The notes under the pieces: model-generated
Told to the model about the DNA's origin: nothing
Database searches by the model: none
Seen by the model: only the letters and a program-made list of their open reading frames with translations
Translations under genes and position numbers: made by a program
Shown: piece after piece, positions 42,355 through 52,981 of the stretch
Numbering within the stretch: the first letter of the stretch is position 1
Layout of the letters: every line of letters starts with the position of its first letter
Assembly: GCF_000179595.2 (NCBI RefSeq)
Contig: NZ_JH556653.1
Coordinates: forward strand, 3,346 to 67,345
Length of the DNA: 64,000 bases
Direction of reading: 5' to 3'
Source of the DNA: Acetivibrio cellulolyticus CD2
Lineage (GTDB): Bacteria > Bacillota > Clostridia > Acetivibrionales > Acetivibrionaceae

Positions 42355-45300
42355 TTAACCAATATTCCCATGATATTCCTGCAGCGATTTGATAGGTGTA
42401 ACTCCTTTTTTACTTTCTATAAATGCAGCAATACCTTTAACGCTGGCATTGGCAGCAGCCATTGTTGTTATATATGGAATTTTATACTTTATGGCAGTCT
42501 TACGGATATATGAGTCATCATCCTGACTTCTTTTACCAATAGGAGTGTTGATTATCAGTTGGATCTCCTTATTGGTAATGCTGTCTACAATATTTGGCCT
42601 TCCTTCATGTATCTTATTTATCATTTCAGCCTCAACATTGTTTTCTGACAGGTACTTATGGGTTCCAGCAGTAGCCTTGATTTTAAAACCGAGTTTTACA
42701 AATTCCTTTGCAACTTCAAGCGCTTGTGCTTTATCCCTGTCAGTTATACTAATCAGAACAGTTCCCGATTCAGGCAGTGATACTTGGGTAGCTTCCTGAG
42801 CTTTGAAGAAAGCAAGACCGAATGAATCGGCAAGCCCTAATACTTCACCAGTCGAACGCATTTCAGGTCCAAGGATTGGGTCTACTTCCTGGAACATATT
42901 GAATGGGAAAACGGCTTCCTTAACACCGTAATGAGGTACATCAAGGAGTTTGAAATTATAGTCGGAGAACTTTCTGCCTCCTACCATATTCGAAATCATA
43001 AGCTCAGTTGCAATATGTGCCATCTTAATATTGCATACTTTTGAAACAAGCGGAACAGTTCTTGATGCACGTGGGTTTGCTTCCAGTACATATACCTTAT
43101 CGTTTGCAATGGCATATTGCATATTCATCAATCCTATAACATTAAGTTCCTTTGCAATCTGTTCAGTATATTTTCGTATAGTGACAAGATGCTTCTCCGG
43201 TATACTGATAGTTGGAATAACACATGCTGAATCTCCTGAATGAATTCCAGCTAATTCAATATGTTCCATTACTGCAGGTACAAATACGTCTTTTCCGTCA
43301 GAAATGGCATCTGCCTCAGCTTCTACTGCATTATCAAGGAACTTGTCAATCAGAATTGGACGTTCTGGAGTCACATCAACAGCTGCTTCAACGTATTGCT
43401 TGAGCATTTCTTCATCATGTATAACTTCCATACCACGGCCACCCAAAACATACGAAGGACGCACCATTAATGGATATCCAATCCTGTTTGCTATTTTCAC
43501 AGCTTGCTCCATATTGCTTGCCATACCTGATTCAGGCATAGGAATTTCAAGCTTTTCCATCATAATACGGAAGCGATCTCTATCTTCTGCAAGGTCTATT
43601 GCATCTGTAGTTGTGCCTAATACTTTTACACCTGCACGTACAAGCTCTGACGCTATATTAAGAGGTGTCTGTCCTCCAAACTGAACAATTATACCTAAAG
43701 GTTTTTCCTTTTCATATATACTTAAAACATCTTCAACTGTAAGAGGCTCAAAGTACAGTTTATCGGATGTATCATAGTCTGTTGATACTGTTTCAGGATT
43801 ACAATTTACCATAATGGTTTCAAATCCCATTTCACGTATTGCCAATGCTGCATGGACGCAGCAGTAGTCAAACTCAATACCCTGCCCGATTCTGTTAGGA
43901 CCTCCTCCAAGTATCATAATCTTCTTATTGTTACTTACAGGTGTTTTATCAGGAGCGTTGTAAGTCGAGTAGTAATATGCAGCATTTTCCACCCCGCTTA
44001 CAGGCACCGGTTCCCATCCTTCAACAACACCAAGTTCTGTACGTGTGCTTCTTATTTGAGACTCTTCAACAGAAAGAATTTTTGCAATATACTTATCTGA
44101 AAATCCATCCTTTTTTGCACGAATAAGTAACTCATCCGGTAAAGTTCCACCTTTGTATTTGAGCATATCTTCTTCGAGCAATACCAATTCTTTCATCTGC
44201 TCTATAAAATATTTCTTTATATGTGTAAGCTTATGAAGTTCTTCAACATCTGCACCTTTTCTCAAGGCTTCATACATAATAAACTGTCTTTCACTTGTTG
44301 GCTCTGCAAGCATTTCCATGAGCTGCGAAAGAGTCTTTGTGTTAAAGTCCTTTGCATAGCCCATACCGCTGCGTCCTATTTCTAATGAACGGATTGCCTT
44401 GTGTAATGCTTCCTTATAGGTTTTACCTATACTCATTACTTCACCGACGGCTCTCATCTGAGTTCCGAGCTTATCTTTTGCTCCTTTGAATTTCTCAAAT
44501 GCCCAACGAGCAAACTTGATTACTATATAATCCCCTGATGGTGTATATTTATCAAGTGTTCCACTGCGCCAGTATGGAATTTCATCAAGAGTAAGACCAG
44601 CTGCAAGAAGTGAAGAAATCAATGCAATAGGAAAACCTGTTGCCTTAGAAGCAAGAGCTGACGAACGTGAAGTTCTTGGATTTATTTCTATAATTACAAC
44701 CCTGTCGGTTTTTGGATCATGTGCAAATTGAACATTGGTACCACCTATTACCTCAATTGCCTCTACAATAGAGTATGCGTATTTTTGCAGTCTTTGCTGA
44801 AGTTCTGTGCTGATAGTCAGCATAGGTGCAGAACAGAAGGAATCTCCTGTGTGAACTCCCATAGGATCAATATTTTCAATAAAACAAACTGTAATCATTT
44901 GATTCTTTGAGTCACGAACAACTTCGAGTTCAAGTTCTTCCCAACCTAAAACTGATTCTTCTACAAGTATCTGACCTACCATACTTGCTGATATTCCTCT
45001 CCCTGCAACAACTTCGAGTTCCTCCATATTATAAACCAAACCGCCGCCTGTACCTCCCATAGTGTAAGCAGGACGGATTACAACAGGAAAACCTAGTTTT
45101 TTTGCAATTTCTTTTGCCTCTTCCACTGTGTATGCAGGTTCACTTTGAGGCATTTCAATACCCAATCTTTTCATGGTTTCCTTAAATGCTATACGGTCTT
45201 CGCCACGTTCGATGGCATCAAGTTGAACACCTATTACTTTTACATCGTACTTATCTAGCACCCCTGCTTTTGCCAGTTCAGAGCAAAGATTTAATCCTGA

Positions 45301-45579
45301 TTGACCACCAAGGTTAGGAAGAATTGCATCCGGACGCTCTTTATCGATTATTTCAGTTAGGCGTGGTACGTTTAATGGCTCGATATATGTTGCATCTGCC
45401 ATCCCGGGATCAGTCATTATTGTTGCTGGATTTGAATTAACCAGTATTACCTGGTAACCTAATTTACGAAGTGCTTTACAGGCTTGAGTACCTGAATAGT
45501 CAAACTCACAGGCTTGCCCGATAATAATCGGACCTGAGCCTACTATCATTATTTTGTTAATATCAGATCTTTTTGGCAT
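42355..45579 (-). CDS. carB: Carbamoyl-phosphate synthase large subunit
   Basis: This 1074-residue protein of full family length has two homologous ATP-grasp halves. The start PKRSDINKIMIVGSGPIIIGQACEFDYSG is diagnostic, the second half begins KIMILGGGPNRIGQGIEFDYC, and the MGS-like allosteric domain at the end carries TAGTHKYLSENN. It makes carbamoyl phosphate from glutamine-derived ammonia, bicarbonate and two ATP for pyrimidine and arginine synthesis. The small subunit carA is not beside it: the upstream neighbour is an ABC-F gene with its own terminator. No PyrR or T-box leader was recognised. Confidence 0.96.
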   Translation of the reverse strand: MPKRSDINKIMIVGSGPIIIGQACEFDYSGTQACKALRKLGYQVILVNSNPATIMTDPGMADATYIEPLNVPRLTEIIDKERPDAILPNLGGQSGLNLCSELAKAGVLDKYDVKVIGVQLDAIERGEDRIAFKETMKRLGIEMPQSEPAYTVEEAKEIAKKLGFPVVIRPAYTMGGTGGGLVYNMEELEVVAGRGISASMVGQILVEESVLGWEELELEVVRDSKNQMITVCFIENIDPMGVHTGDSFCSAPMLTISTELQQRLQKYAYSIVEAIEVIGGTNVQFAHDPKTDRVVIIEINPRTSRSSALASKATGFPIALISSLLAAGLTLDEIPYWRSGTLDKYTPSGDYIVIKFARWAFEKFKGAKDKLGTQMRAVGEVMSIGKTYKEALHKAIRSLEIGRSGMGYAKDFNTKTLSQLMEMLAEPTSERQFIMYEALRKGADVEELHKLTHIKKYFIEQMKELVLLEEDMLKYKGGTLPDELLIRAKKDGFSDKYIAKILSVEESQIRSTRTELGVVEGWEPVPVSGVENAAYYYSTYNAPDKTPVSNNKKIMILGGGPNRIGQGIEFDYCCVHAALAIREMGFETIMVNCNPETVSTDYDTSDKLYFEPLTVEDVLSIYEKEKPLGIIVQFGGQTPLNIASELVRAGVKVLGTTTDAIDLAEDRDRFRIMMEKLEIPMPESGMASNMEQAVKIANRIGYPLMVRPSYVLGGRGMEVIHDEEMLKQYVEAAVDVTPERPILIDKFLDNAVEAEADAISDGKDVFVPAVMEHIELAGIHSGDSACVIPTISIPEKHLVTIRKYTEQIAKELNVIGLMNMQYAIANDKVYVLEANPRASRTVPLVSKVCNIKMAHIATELMISNMVGGRKFSDYNFKLLDVPHYGVKEAVFPFNMFQEVDPILGPEMRSTGEVLGLADSFGLAFFKAQEATQVSLPESGTVLISITDRDKAQALEVAKEFVKLGFKIKATAGTHKYLSENNVEAEMINKIHEGRPNIVDSITNKEIQLIINTPIGKRSQDDDSYIRKTAIKYKIPYITTMAAANASVKGIAAFIESKKGVTPIKSLQEYHGNIG

Positions 45580-45789
45580 AATATCTACTCCTCATCATTG
45601 AGCTTGCTCACCATTGAGCTCTGTGAAATATTATATAACAAAACTCACAAAAATCATAACTTTTTTATTATTAAATTTAGTAGTTTTTCTATAAAATTTG
45701 GGTAAGAACAAACAAGCGACAGTTTAACCAAAGCCTCCATTTTCAAAAGTTTCACAGCGGTGATTTTTAATGGTAGGTTTTCGAGAAAA

Positions 45790-45851
45790 AGAACCTCTTT
45801 ATCTTTAAGCTCCATTTCATAGGAATAAGCTTAAAATGATAAAGAGGTTCT
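45790..45851 (-). terminator. Terminator after ABC-F gene
   Basis: AGAACCTCTTTATC (45790-45803) pairs perfectly with GATAAAGAGGTTCT (45838-45851), with an inner AAGCT stem; TTTTTC follows on the minus strand. The rest of 45580-45789 holds only the AT-rich carB upstream region. Confidence 0.85.
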
Positions 45852-45865
45852 AAGTATTGTCCTAA

Positions 45866-47506
<1,641 letters not shown>

Positions 47507-47584
47507 TTACGGCATATTATAACACATAGATAAGAATTCGTCCATTCATGTAAAACCCCAATTTAAAATTATATATTGAATTTA

Positions 47585-48357
47585 CTAATCCTTAAAATTC
47601 AACTTTGCCTTTTCGCCAAACAGTTCCAGGGCTTTTTTATCATAAGCTTTTGCCGCTTTTATTTCATCATCAAATCTTCCCAAATGATACATTTTATAAT
47701 TATAAGTTATCTGTGCAGTCCATCTATTAATTCGCCTATTAAATGAAACTCCAACATACTTTGATGTGACTTCTCTGCTCTTTACCTTTTTCCCCTGCCT
47801 CACAAGAGCTTTGTATTCCGGAATATATTCCTGGTTCGCTTTCAGAATTTCTTCATAATTAAGCTTTAACTTTTAAATCCCAACTTCCAGAAAGTTCCTC
47901 AACGCAAAATCCTTATACTTGATTATTGCATGATAATCTGCTGCAACTGTAGCCTCCCACTCAGAATGATAAGTCTCATAGCTTTGTTTTATGCCTGTAT
48001 CATAAACCTTGGCAGCCCATGCCTTTTTAGCTTTAGCTACACCATAATATATGGCTTCAGCCAGACACCTATATTTATAAGTATGAGCGTCACATACAGA
48101 ACAGTTATCCCTGCAAAAATCATAAATATTTCCATTCTTATGCAGTACAACATCCGACTTGCCAGCATCAAAAATCAACTGAGAAATTTTCATGAGTTCA
48201 CCATTTATTCTGATCTTAGGAATACAATAATCAATAATCCATTTAAATTGCCCAACTCTTTCATAATCCTCGTCATCTCGTCATCTAATATTATTTCAGG
48301 TTTATACGTAAACGGTAAACCGGTTCCCTTTTCTAATTGCATATCTCTAATTGGCAC
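47585..48357 (-). pseudogene. Broken AP2-domain protein gene
   Basis: Read from GTG 48357 (RBS GGAGGGG), the frame gives PIRDMQLEKGTGLPFTYK and on to DDE. A tandem 8-bp duplication TCGTCATC (48270-48277 and 48278-48285, plus strand) then shifts it. The next frame continues DYERVGQFKWIIDYC, MKISQLIFDAGKSDVVLHKNG and a cysteine cluster (CRDNCSVCD), then an AP2-like segment ending FALRNFLEVGI. It meets an in-frame TAA (47875-47873) and continues without shift to a second AP2 domain, SKYVGVSFNRRINRW ... LGRFDDEIKAAKAYDKKA. Without both lesions it is a protein of about 254 residues. AP2 domains of this kind are linked to homing/HNH-type mobile genes and bind DNA. Confidence 0.8.
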
Positions 48358-48359
48358 TA

Positions 48360-48419
48360 AAACCCCTCCCAACTTGTATTTATTATTCCTAATAATACTA
48401 TCAAGTATAGGAGGGGTTT
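48360..48419 (-). promoter_or_regulatory. Hairpin that hides the RBS of the AP2 gene
   Basis: On the minus strand AAACCCCTCC (48419-48410) pairs perfectly with GGAGGGGTTT (48369-48360), which contains the Shine-Dalgarno of the AP2 gene. Inner ACTTG/CAAGT and ATTATT/AATAAT stems complete a hairpin with a three-base loop. Translation would be blocked unless the stem is opened. Confidence 0.65.
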
Positions 48420-48815
48420 ACACTACGGCTTTTGTTCCATCGCTTACGAATTATTAAAGACAAAGCTGCTATTAAATGAGATTTACAATTTTACAATTGA
48501 ATCAACAAACTCTGGAAAGAACCGGTAAACCGCTTACCCGGGGAGTATGTACTCGCCGCAATTTAGCTATTATTTTTTTATTATTTAGACTATTTAGACT
48601 GTAAGAAGAAATTATTTGATGTTCTCAACAATTCAAGCAATACACTAAACTTTTATACTTTTCCCGATAAACTCCTTGCTTGGTTTTATATTGCAAATGC
48701 AAATTTTACCTGTGACACCTATTTTTTATACTATTTAGTTAGCTACAGTACCTGAGCTGTTTAATTCAGCTATCATCTACTGGCCCGTCCCAAACATGGG
48801 TAGTCTTTACACCAT
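48420..48815. other. Intergenic gap between AP2 pseudogene and immunity-like gene
   Basis: No gene is seen. There is a small AGCTG/CAGCT hairpin near 48760 and a GC-rich island around 48520-48560 (ACCGGTAAACCGCTTACCC). Nothing recognisable as a tRNA or regulatory RNA was found. Confidence 0.5.
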
Positions 48816-49376
48816 TCACTTTTTGGTTTTGGTTGTAGGAAAATTATTCTTTATTGGTTTACTAATATCCCAACTAATCAATTTAATTTTGTACTTTTTA
48901 AACAACTCATCTGAGGGTATTATTCCATCTTCAGTGATTCGCCCCCTTTTTTCAACGAATGCGGCATCTGGGAAAGATTGTTTATAACTTTCATACTCTT
49001 TCATATCCCCCATATAATATCGCGCACTTCCAGTTGGATAATAAATTTCTTTTGTATCATCAACTTTCACTAATATTATTTTTTGTTTTCCACTGGCTAA
49101 ACGCTCCTTCCATTTACGATATTTACCTTGTCCCTCATCCATCCCAATTCCGTCATATTCACATATTAAGGTGTCTTCAATAATTTTTCGTTCTCCGTTT
49201 ATTTCATATTCCAAACGAAACGGAAATTCTGCATATGTTATTTCAGGTTTTGGTGGATTTAGCAAAAAGGAATTTCCTAGAGCAATCATAGCCCATGGCC
49301 AAACAACAAAATATACTACTACCGCAAATATTAATAATACCAGTACTCCTATCATTATGAGTATTTTTATTTTCAA
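48816..49376 (-). CDS. Membrane-anchored protein, probable immunity protein for the Rhs toxin
   Basis: This is a 186-residue protein with one N-terminal hydrophobic segment (about residues 4-36) and a hydrophilic domain outside the membrane, rich in K, E and Y. No family is recognised. It overlaps the stop of the Rhs C-terminal fragment by 4 nt, the usual place of the immunity gene of a polymorphic toxin. Membrane anchoring with an exported domain would suit protection against a lipase acting on membranes. The role is inferred only from position and topology. Confidence 0.55.
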   Translation of the reverse strand: MKIKILIMIGVLVLLIFAVVVYFVVWPWAMIALGNSFLLNPPKPEITYAEFPFRLEYEINGERKIIEDTLICEYDGIGMDEGQGKYRKWKERLASGKQKIILVKVDDTKEIYYPTGSARYYMGDMKEYESYKQSFPDAAFVEKRGRITEDGIIPSDELFKKYKIKLISWDISKPIKNNFPTTKTKK

Positions 49377-50368
49377 TTATACCCTTCCTCCTTTAGCGCT
49401 TTTTTGACTGATCCCATCAAATGGTTTTGTATTGAATTAGAAAGATTAACAACATCTCTACTTAGTCCCTGAACCCACCATGGTGTCTTATTTTGGTTGG
49501 GTAAGTAAACCACTTTACCTATTGGTTTGCTAACTGAACCAAATATGTTGTTCAATATTTCACCCTTTACAATATATGCTGTCATATTAGCAGTATATCC
49601 TTTAGTATTTAAGCCATATGCAGATAAATTTACGGTAGCAGGATTAAATATAATACAATTTTTATTTGTTGCTACTGCATTTGCAGTAGCCTCAGCACCA
49701 CCCTTTGAGTGCCCTACCATTGTTATTTCATTATTTGGATGGTCATTCACAAATTTAGTTGATTCCGAAATCGAGTCTTTCATGTCATCTGAGTAACTTA
49801 TTGGTTGTTGAATATTATTTACCCAATCACTAAAATTCGTAGGCGTTGTACCTTTATTAACTAGCGAATATTCAGTTGTTCCATCGGCTTTTACTCTTGA
49901 ATAAACTCCCATTTTAAGTCCTTCATCATTTATTATAATAGTATTCAATGTCCAGCCAGAAACTTTGTCTCCTTTCTTTCCATCATAAATATGTTCTGCC
50001 ATATTCGCAGCTTCATATGTTGTAGGAATATGTCCACTCGGGTCAAGGTAACATATCGGATTATTTTCTGTATACGTATACAAATTCAAACTTAACGGGT
50101 CGATATCTTCACCCCAGTAGCTGTCCTCAGTTATAAACCTACCTGTAGCAGGATTATAATACCTTGCCCTCAGATAAATAGTGCCAGTTTCTTTGTCGTA
50201 ATATTCGCCACAATACCTAAACGGATTAGCATCATTTGCATCGATATTCCTTTCATTGCCAAACTCATCGTAGTCATACCCCTTTATAACACCTCCCGAT
50301 GTGTCTGTTAATTGCTCTACATCGCCATGTCCATTAAACAGATAGAACTGTCTGTCACTGTTATAATC
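49373..50368 (-). pseudogene. Rhs polymorphic toxin, 3' part: Rhs core end and lipase-like toxin domain
   Basis: From the IS junction the frame runs SDRQFYLFNGHGDVEQLTD, GYDYDEFGN, YYNPATGRFI and SLNLYTYTENNP, then CYLDPSG, which is the conserved Rhs core end. The ~200-residue C-terminal domain after it carries MVGHSKGG (GxSxG nucleophile elbow) and a FNPATVN segment, typical of alpha/beta-hydrolase lipase toxins of the Mbeg1/lipase-3 kind. It is in the same frame as the 5' part once the IS66 element is removed, so the only lesion at this point is the insertion. Alone it lacks a start and signal. Confidence 0.85.
50360..50368. repeat. IS66 target site duplication, left copy
   Basis: GTTATAATC directly before the IS inverted repeat, matching 52973-52981. 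IS66 usually gives 8 bp; the ninth base may be chance. Confidence 0.85.
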
Positions 50369-50460
50369 GTAAGTGCTTCAAAACATACCGTAGTGTAATT
50401 AACAACTACTTCTGTTATGCTTTCTGATATAAAACTCATGAAGTCAGGAGGCATTTTAAA

Positions 50461-50781
50461 ATGGCACAAAGAAAATCCGAGACAATATGGAAGCAGACAA
50501 TTTTAGATTGTAAAGCCAGTGGCTTATCTGCTAGGCAATGGTGTGAAAAAAATAATATAAAATTGTCAACCTACAAATATTGGCTTACAAGACTCAATAA
50601 GCAAAAGAACTCAGCAACAGATATATGCTGGGCAGAAATGAAAATTCCAGAAGAAGTGATAAGGCATCCGGGTTCTGCTTCCATCACAATACGGTATGAC
50701 AATTTTGTATTGGATATACACGAAAAGACTGATCTTCAGTTGCTAGCAACAGTGTTAAAAACACTGCGTTCAATATGTTAG
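50461..50781 (+). CDS. tnpA: IS66 accessory protein TnpA
   Basis: This 106-residue protein of the IS66 first-ORF family has the N-terminal helix-turn-helix segment TILDCKASGLSARQWCEKNNI, followed by STYKYWLTRL. It overlaps tnpB by 7 nt. AGGAGG lies before the ATG. Confidence 0.88.
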   Translation: MAQRKSETIWKQTILDCKASGLSARQWCEKNNIKLSTYKYWLTRLNKQKNSATDICWAEMKIPEEVIRHPGSASITIRYDNFVLDIHEKTDLQLLATVLKTLRSIC

Positions 50782-51149
50782 GCGGATTTACCCAGGGAGC
50801 TGAACATATCTACATAGCCTGTAATTCCACAGATTTTCGGAAGCAGATTGATGGATTGGTGGCGATTGTGAATCTACAGTTTAAACTCGATCCATTTTCA
50901 GACAGCTGCGCTTTCATCTTCTGCAATAAAAGAAAAACAGCTATTAAAGTTTTGAGATATGATAAAAATGGGTTTATCCTTGCCAGCAAGAAGCTTTTGG
51001 AAGGAATGAAGTTTCAATGGCCCAAGAGCCCGTCGGAAGTAAAAGAGATTACATTACAGCAGATGGAATGGCTCTTTCAGGGACTTAATATAGAACAGAA
51101 AAAGGCACATTATTCTGTTGAAATGAGTGCCGAAAAAACCTGTTATTAG
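50775..51149 (+). CDS. tnpB: IS66 Orf2-family protein TnpB
   Basis: The 124-residue protein matches IS66 TnpB: IYIACNSTDFRKQIDGLVAIV, CAFIFCNKRKTAIKVLRYDKNGF and the final LEGMKFQWP. It is required with TnpC for transposition in the family. It appears complete. The following 51150-51288 stretch is non-coding. Confidence 0.92.
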   Translation: MLGGFTQGAEHIYIACNSTDFRKQIDGLVAIVNLQFKLDPFSDSCAFIFCNKRKTAIKVLRYDKNGFILASKKLLEGMKFQWPKSPSEVKEITLQQMEWLFQGLNIEQKKAHYSVEMSAEKTCY

Positions 51150-51288
51150 GGTTGGTGAATATGCCGAAAAAACGGCTAAAAACCCGCATAAAATCAGCAT
51201 TTTTTTGCCCATTAATATCTCCTAAAATATAGAAAAAGGCATTAAAAAGTGGTATACTTAAACCAGATAAAAAAGGACGTGTATACCA

Positions 51289-52912
51289 TTGACAGAACAT
51301 GAAGAACTGGAAATGCTTCGGGCTTTAGTTGAAAAACAAAAGCAGGAACTTGAAGCAAAAGATAAGATCATTCAAAAACAAAATATCCAGCTTGAGAACA
51401 TGATTCAGGCTCTCCTGCACGCTCGCAAGAAACTATTTGGTAGCCCTTCTGAGATTACCAGACAGACAGGCGAACAAATAAATCTGTTTGAAACAACGCA
51501 GGAACTGGCAGCGGAATTATTTAAGGAACAGAAAAAATAACCGTTCCAAGCCACCAAAGAACTGCCAGACAGCCTGGTGTCAGAGTTGAAATGCTTGTAA
51601 ATATTCCGAAAGAGGTGGAGGAATATATCATTCCTCCGGAAGAAAACTGTTCCGAGTGCGGAGCAGAACTGAAAGTCATTGGTAAAAGCTTGTACGCACA
51701 GAAGTGGAATTTATTCCGTCAAAACTGAAAGTAGTACAGGTTCTCCAGGAAGTTGCTAAGTGTACCAACTGTGGAAATGAAGGTAGCGAAAATCCCAAAG
51801 ACCATTTCCAGAAAGCTGCGGTTCCAACTTCAGTTCTGCCACACTCCATAGCAACTGCATCCCTTGTGGCACAAGTCATGTATCAGAAGTTTGCAATGGG
51901 GATTCCTTTCAACCGTCAAGAGAACGATTGGTACCGTATAGGTCTGGTGCTACCAAGATCTAATATGGCAAACTGGACGATTCGGTGTAGTGAAGAATGG
52001 CTGGCTCCGATTTACAACCGGATTCATGAGGAGCTTTTAAAATGCGAAGTCCTTCACATGGATGAAACAAGAATCCAGTGTAATAAGGAAGAAGGCAAAC
52101 AAGCTAGCAGTGATTCTTTCATGTGGGTCATGCGAAGTGCAGCTTGTGAAGAGATCAAGGCAGCTTTCTTCCACTATTCCAGAAGCCGAAGCGGTGATGT
52201 TGCAAAGCAACTATTACAAGGGTTTCATGGATATCTAACCACGGATGCGTATAGTGCTTATGAGAAAGCGGAGAACATTAAAAGAAATCTTTGTTGGGCT
52301 CATTGTCGACGCTATTTCATAGAAAGTATTCCGCTGGACAATAAAGGAAAAGAGATCTCGGGTTCCAAAGGAGCTGAAGGAAGGGAATTCATCAATCTTC
52401 TCTTCAAACTGGAAGATGAGATAAAGGAACTGTCATATGACGAAAAGAAAGAGAAGCGTCAGGAGGCGTCACGTGCCATTCTTGATGCCTTTTGGTCATG
52501 GGTTGAAGAGACCTCTGCAATTTCTACTACAAATGAGAACCTAACAAAAGCTCTAAATTATGCTAAGAATCAAAAAAAGTATCTTGAAACATTTCTAGAA
52601 GACGGAAGGCTTCCCATCTCCAACAATCTTTGCGAGGCAAATATCAAACCATATGCCGTAGCAAGAAGAGCCTGGCTTTTTGCTGACACTCCAAAGGGAG
52701 CAACTGCTAATGCGATCCTTTATACATTGGTGGAATCTGCTAAAGCAAATATTTTGGATGTGTATGAGTATCTAAAATATATCCTTGAAGCAATGCCTAA
52801 TACAGATTTTAAAAACCACCCAGAACTTCTGGACAAGTACCTGCCTTGGTCAAAGGATTTACCGGAAGAATGCAGGCTGAATCATAAACATAAAAAGTGC
52901 TTCAAAAAATGA
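51289..52912 (+). pseudogene. tnpC: IS66 transposase TnpC, two frameshifts
   Basis: The coiled-coil start ALVEKQKQELEAKDKIIQ runs until TAA at 51538, just after an A-run. The frame then continues one base back (ITVPSHQRTARQPG ... EENCSECGAELKVIGK) and shifts again near 51687, where GGTAAAAGC stands for the expected GGTAAAGAGC, to VRTEVEFIPSKLKV. It then stays open to the end with the DDE core (HMDETRIQ, TTDAYSAYEK, NNLCEANIKPYAVARRAW). Both lesions look like single-base deletions. Programmed frameshifting at the A-run could rescue the first, not the second. Confidence 0.87.
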
Positions 52913-52972
52913 CACCATTAGCTTATCGCAATGATCGTGATATAGCTAGACGTCATCTTTTGAAGCACTTAC

Positions 52973-52981
52973 GTTATAATC
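52973..52981. repeat. IS66 target site duplication, right copy
   Basis: GTTATAATC follows the right inverted repeat and matches 50360-50368. Confidence 0.85.

Larger units (their letters stand above)
50369..52972 (+). mobile_element. IS66-family insertion sequence (2604 bp) in the Rhs gene
   Basis: The ends are inverted: left GTAAGTGCTTCAAAA and right the same sequence on the other strand. The element is flanked by a 9-nt direct repeat GTTATAATC. It carries tnpA, tnpB and a tnpC with two single-base deletions, so it probably cannot move by itself now. IS66 ends commonly begin GTAAG. Removing the element plus one target copy restores one continuous Rhs reading frame. Confidence 0.93.

Noticed and set aside
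47930-48457. 175-codon plus-strand frame opposite the AP2 gene
   Set aside because: It is antisense to clearly protein-like AP2 sequence and has no homology-like features.
51520-51545. Programmed -1 frameshift at the A-run in tnpC
   Set aside because: A second frame break near 51687 has no slippery sequence, so mutation explains both better. The first alone could still be programmed.
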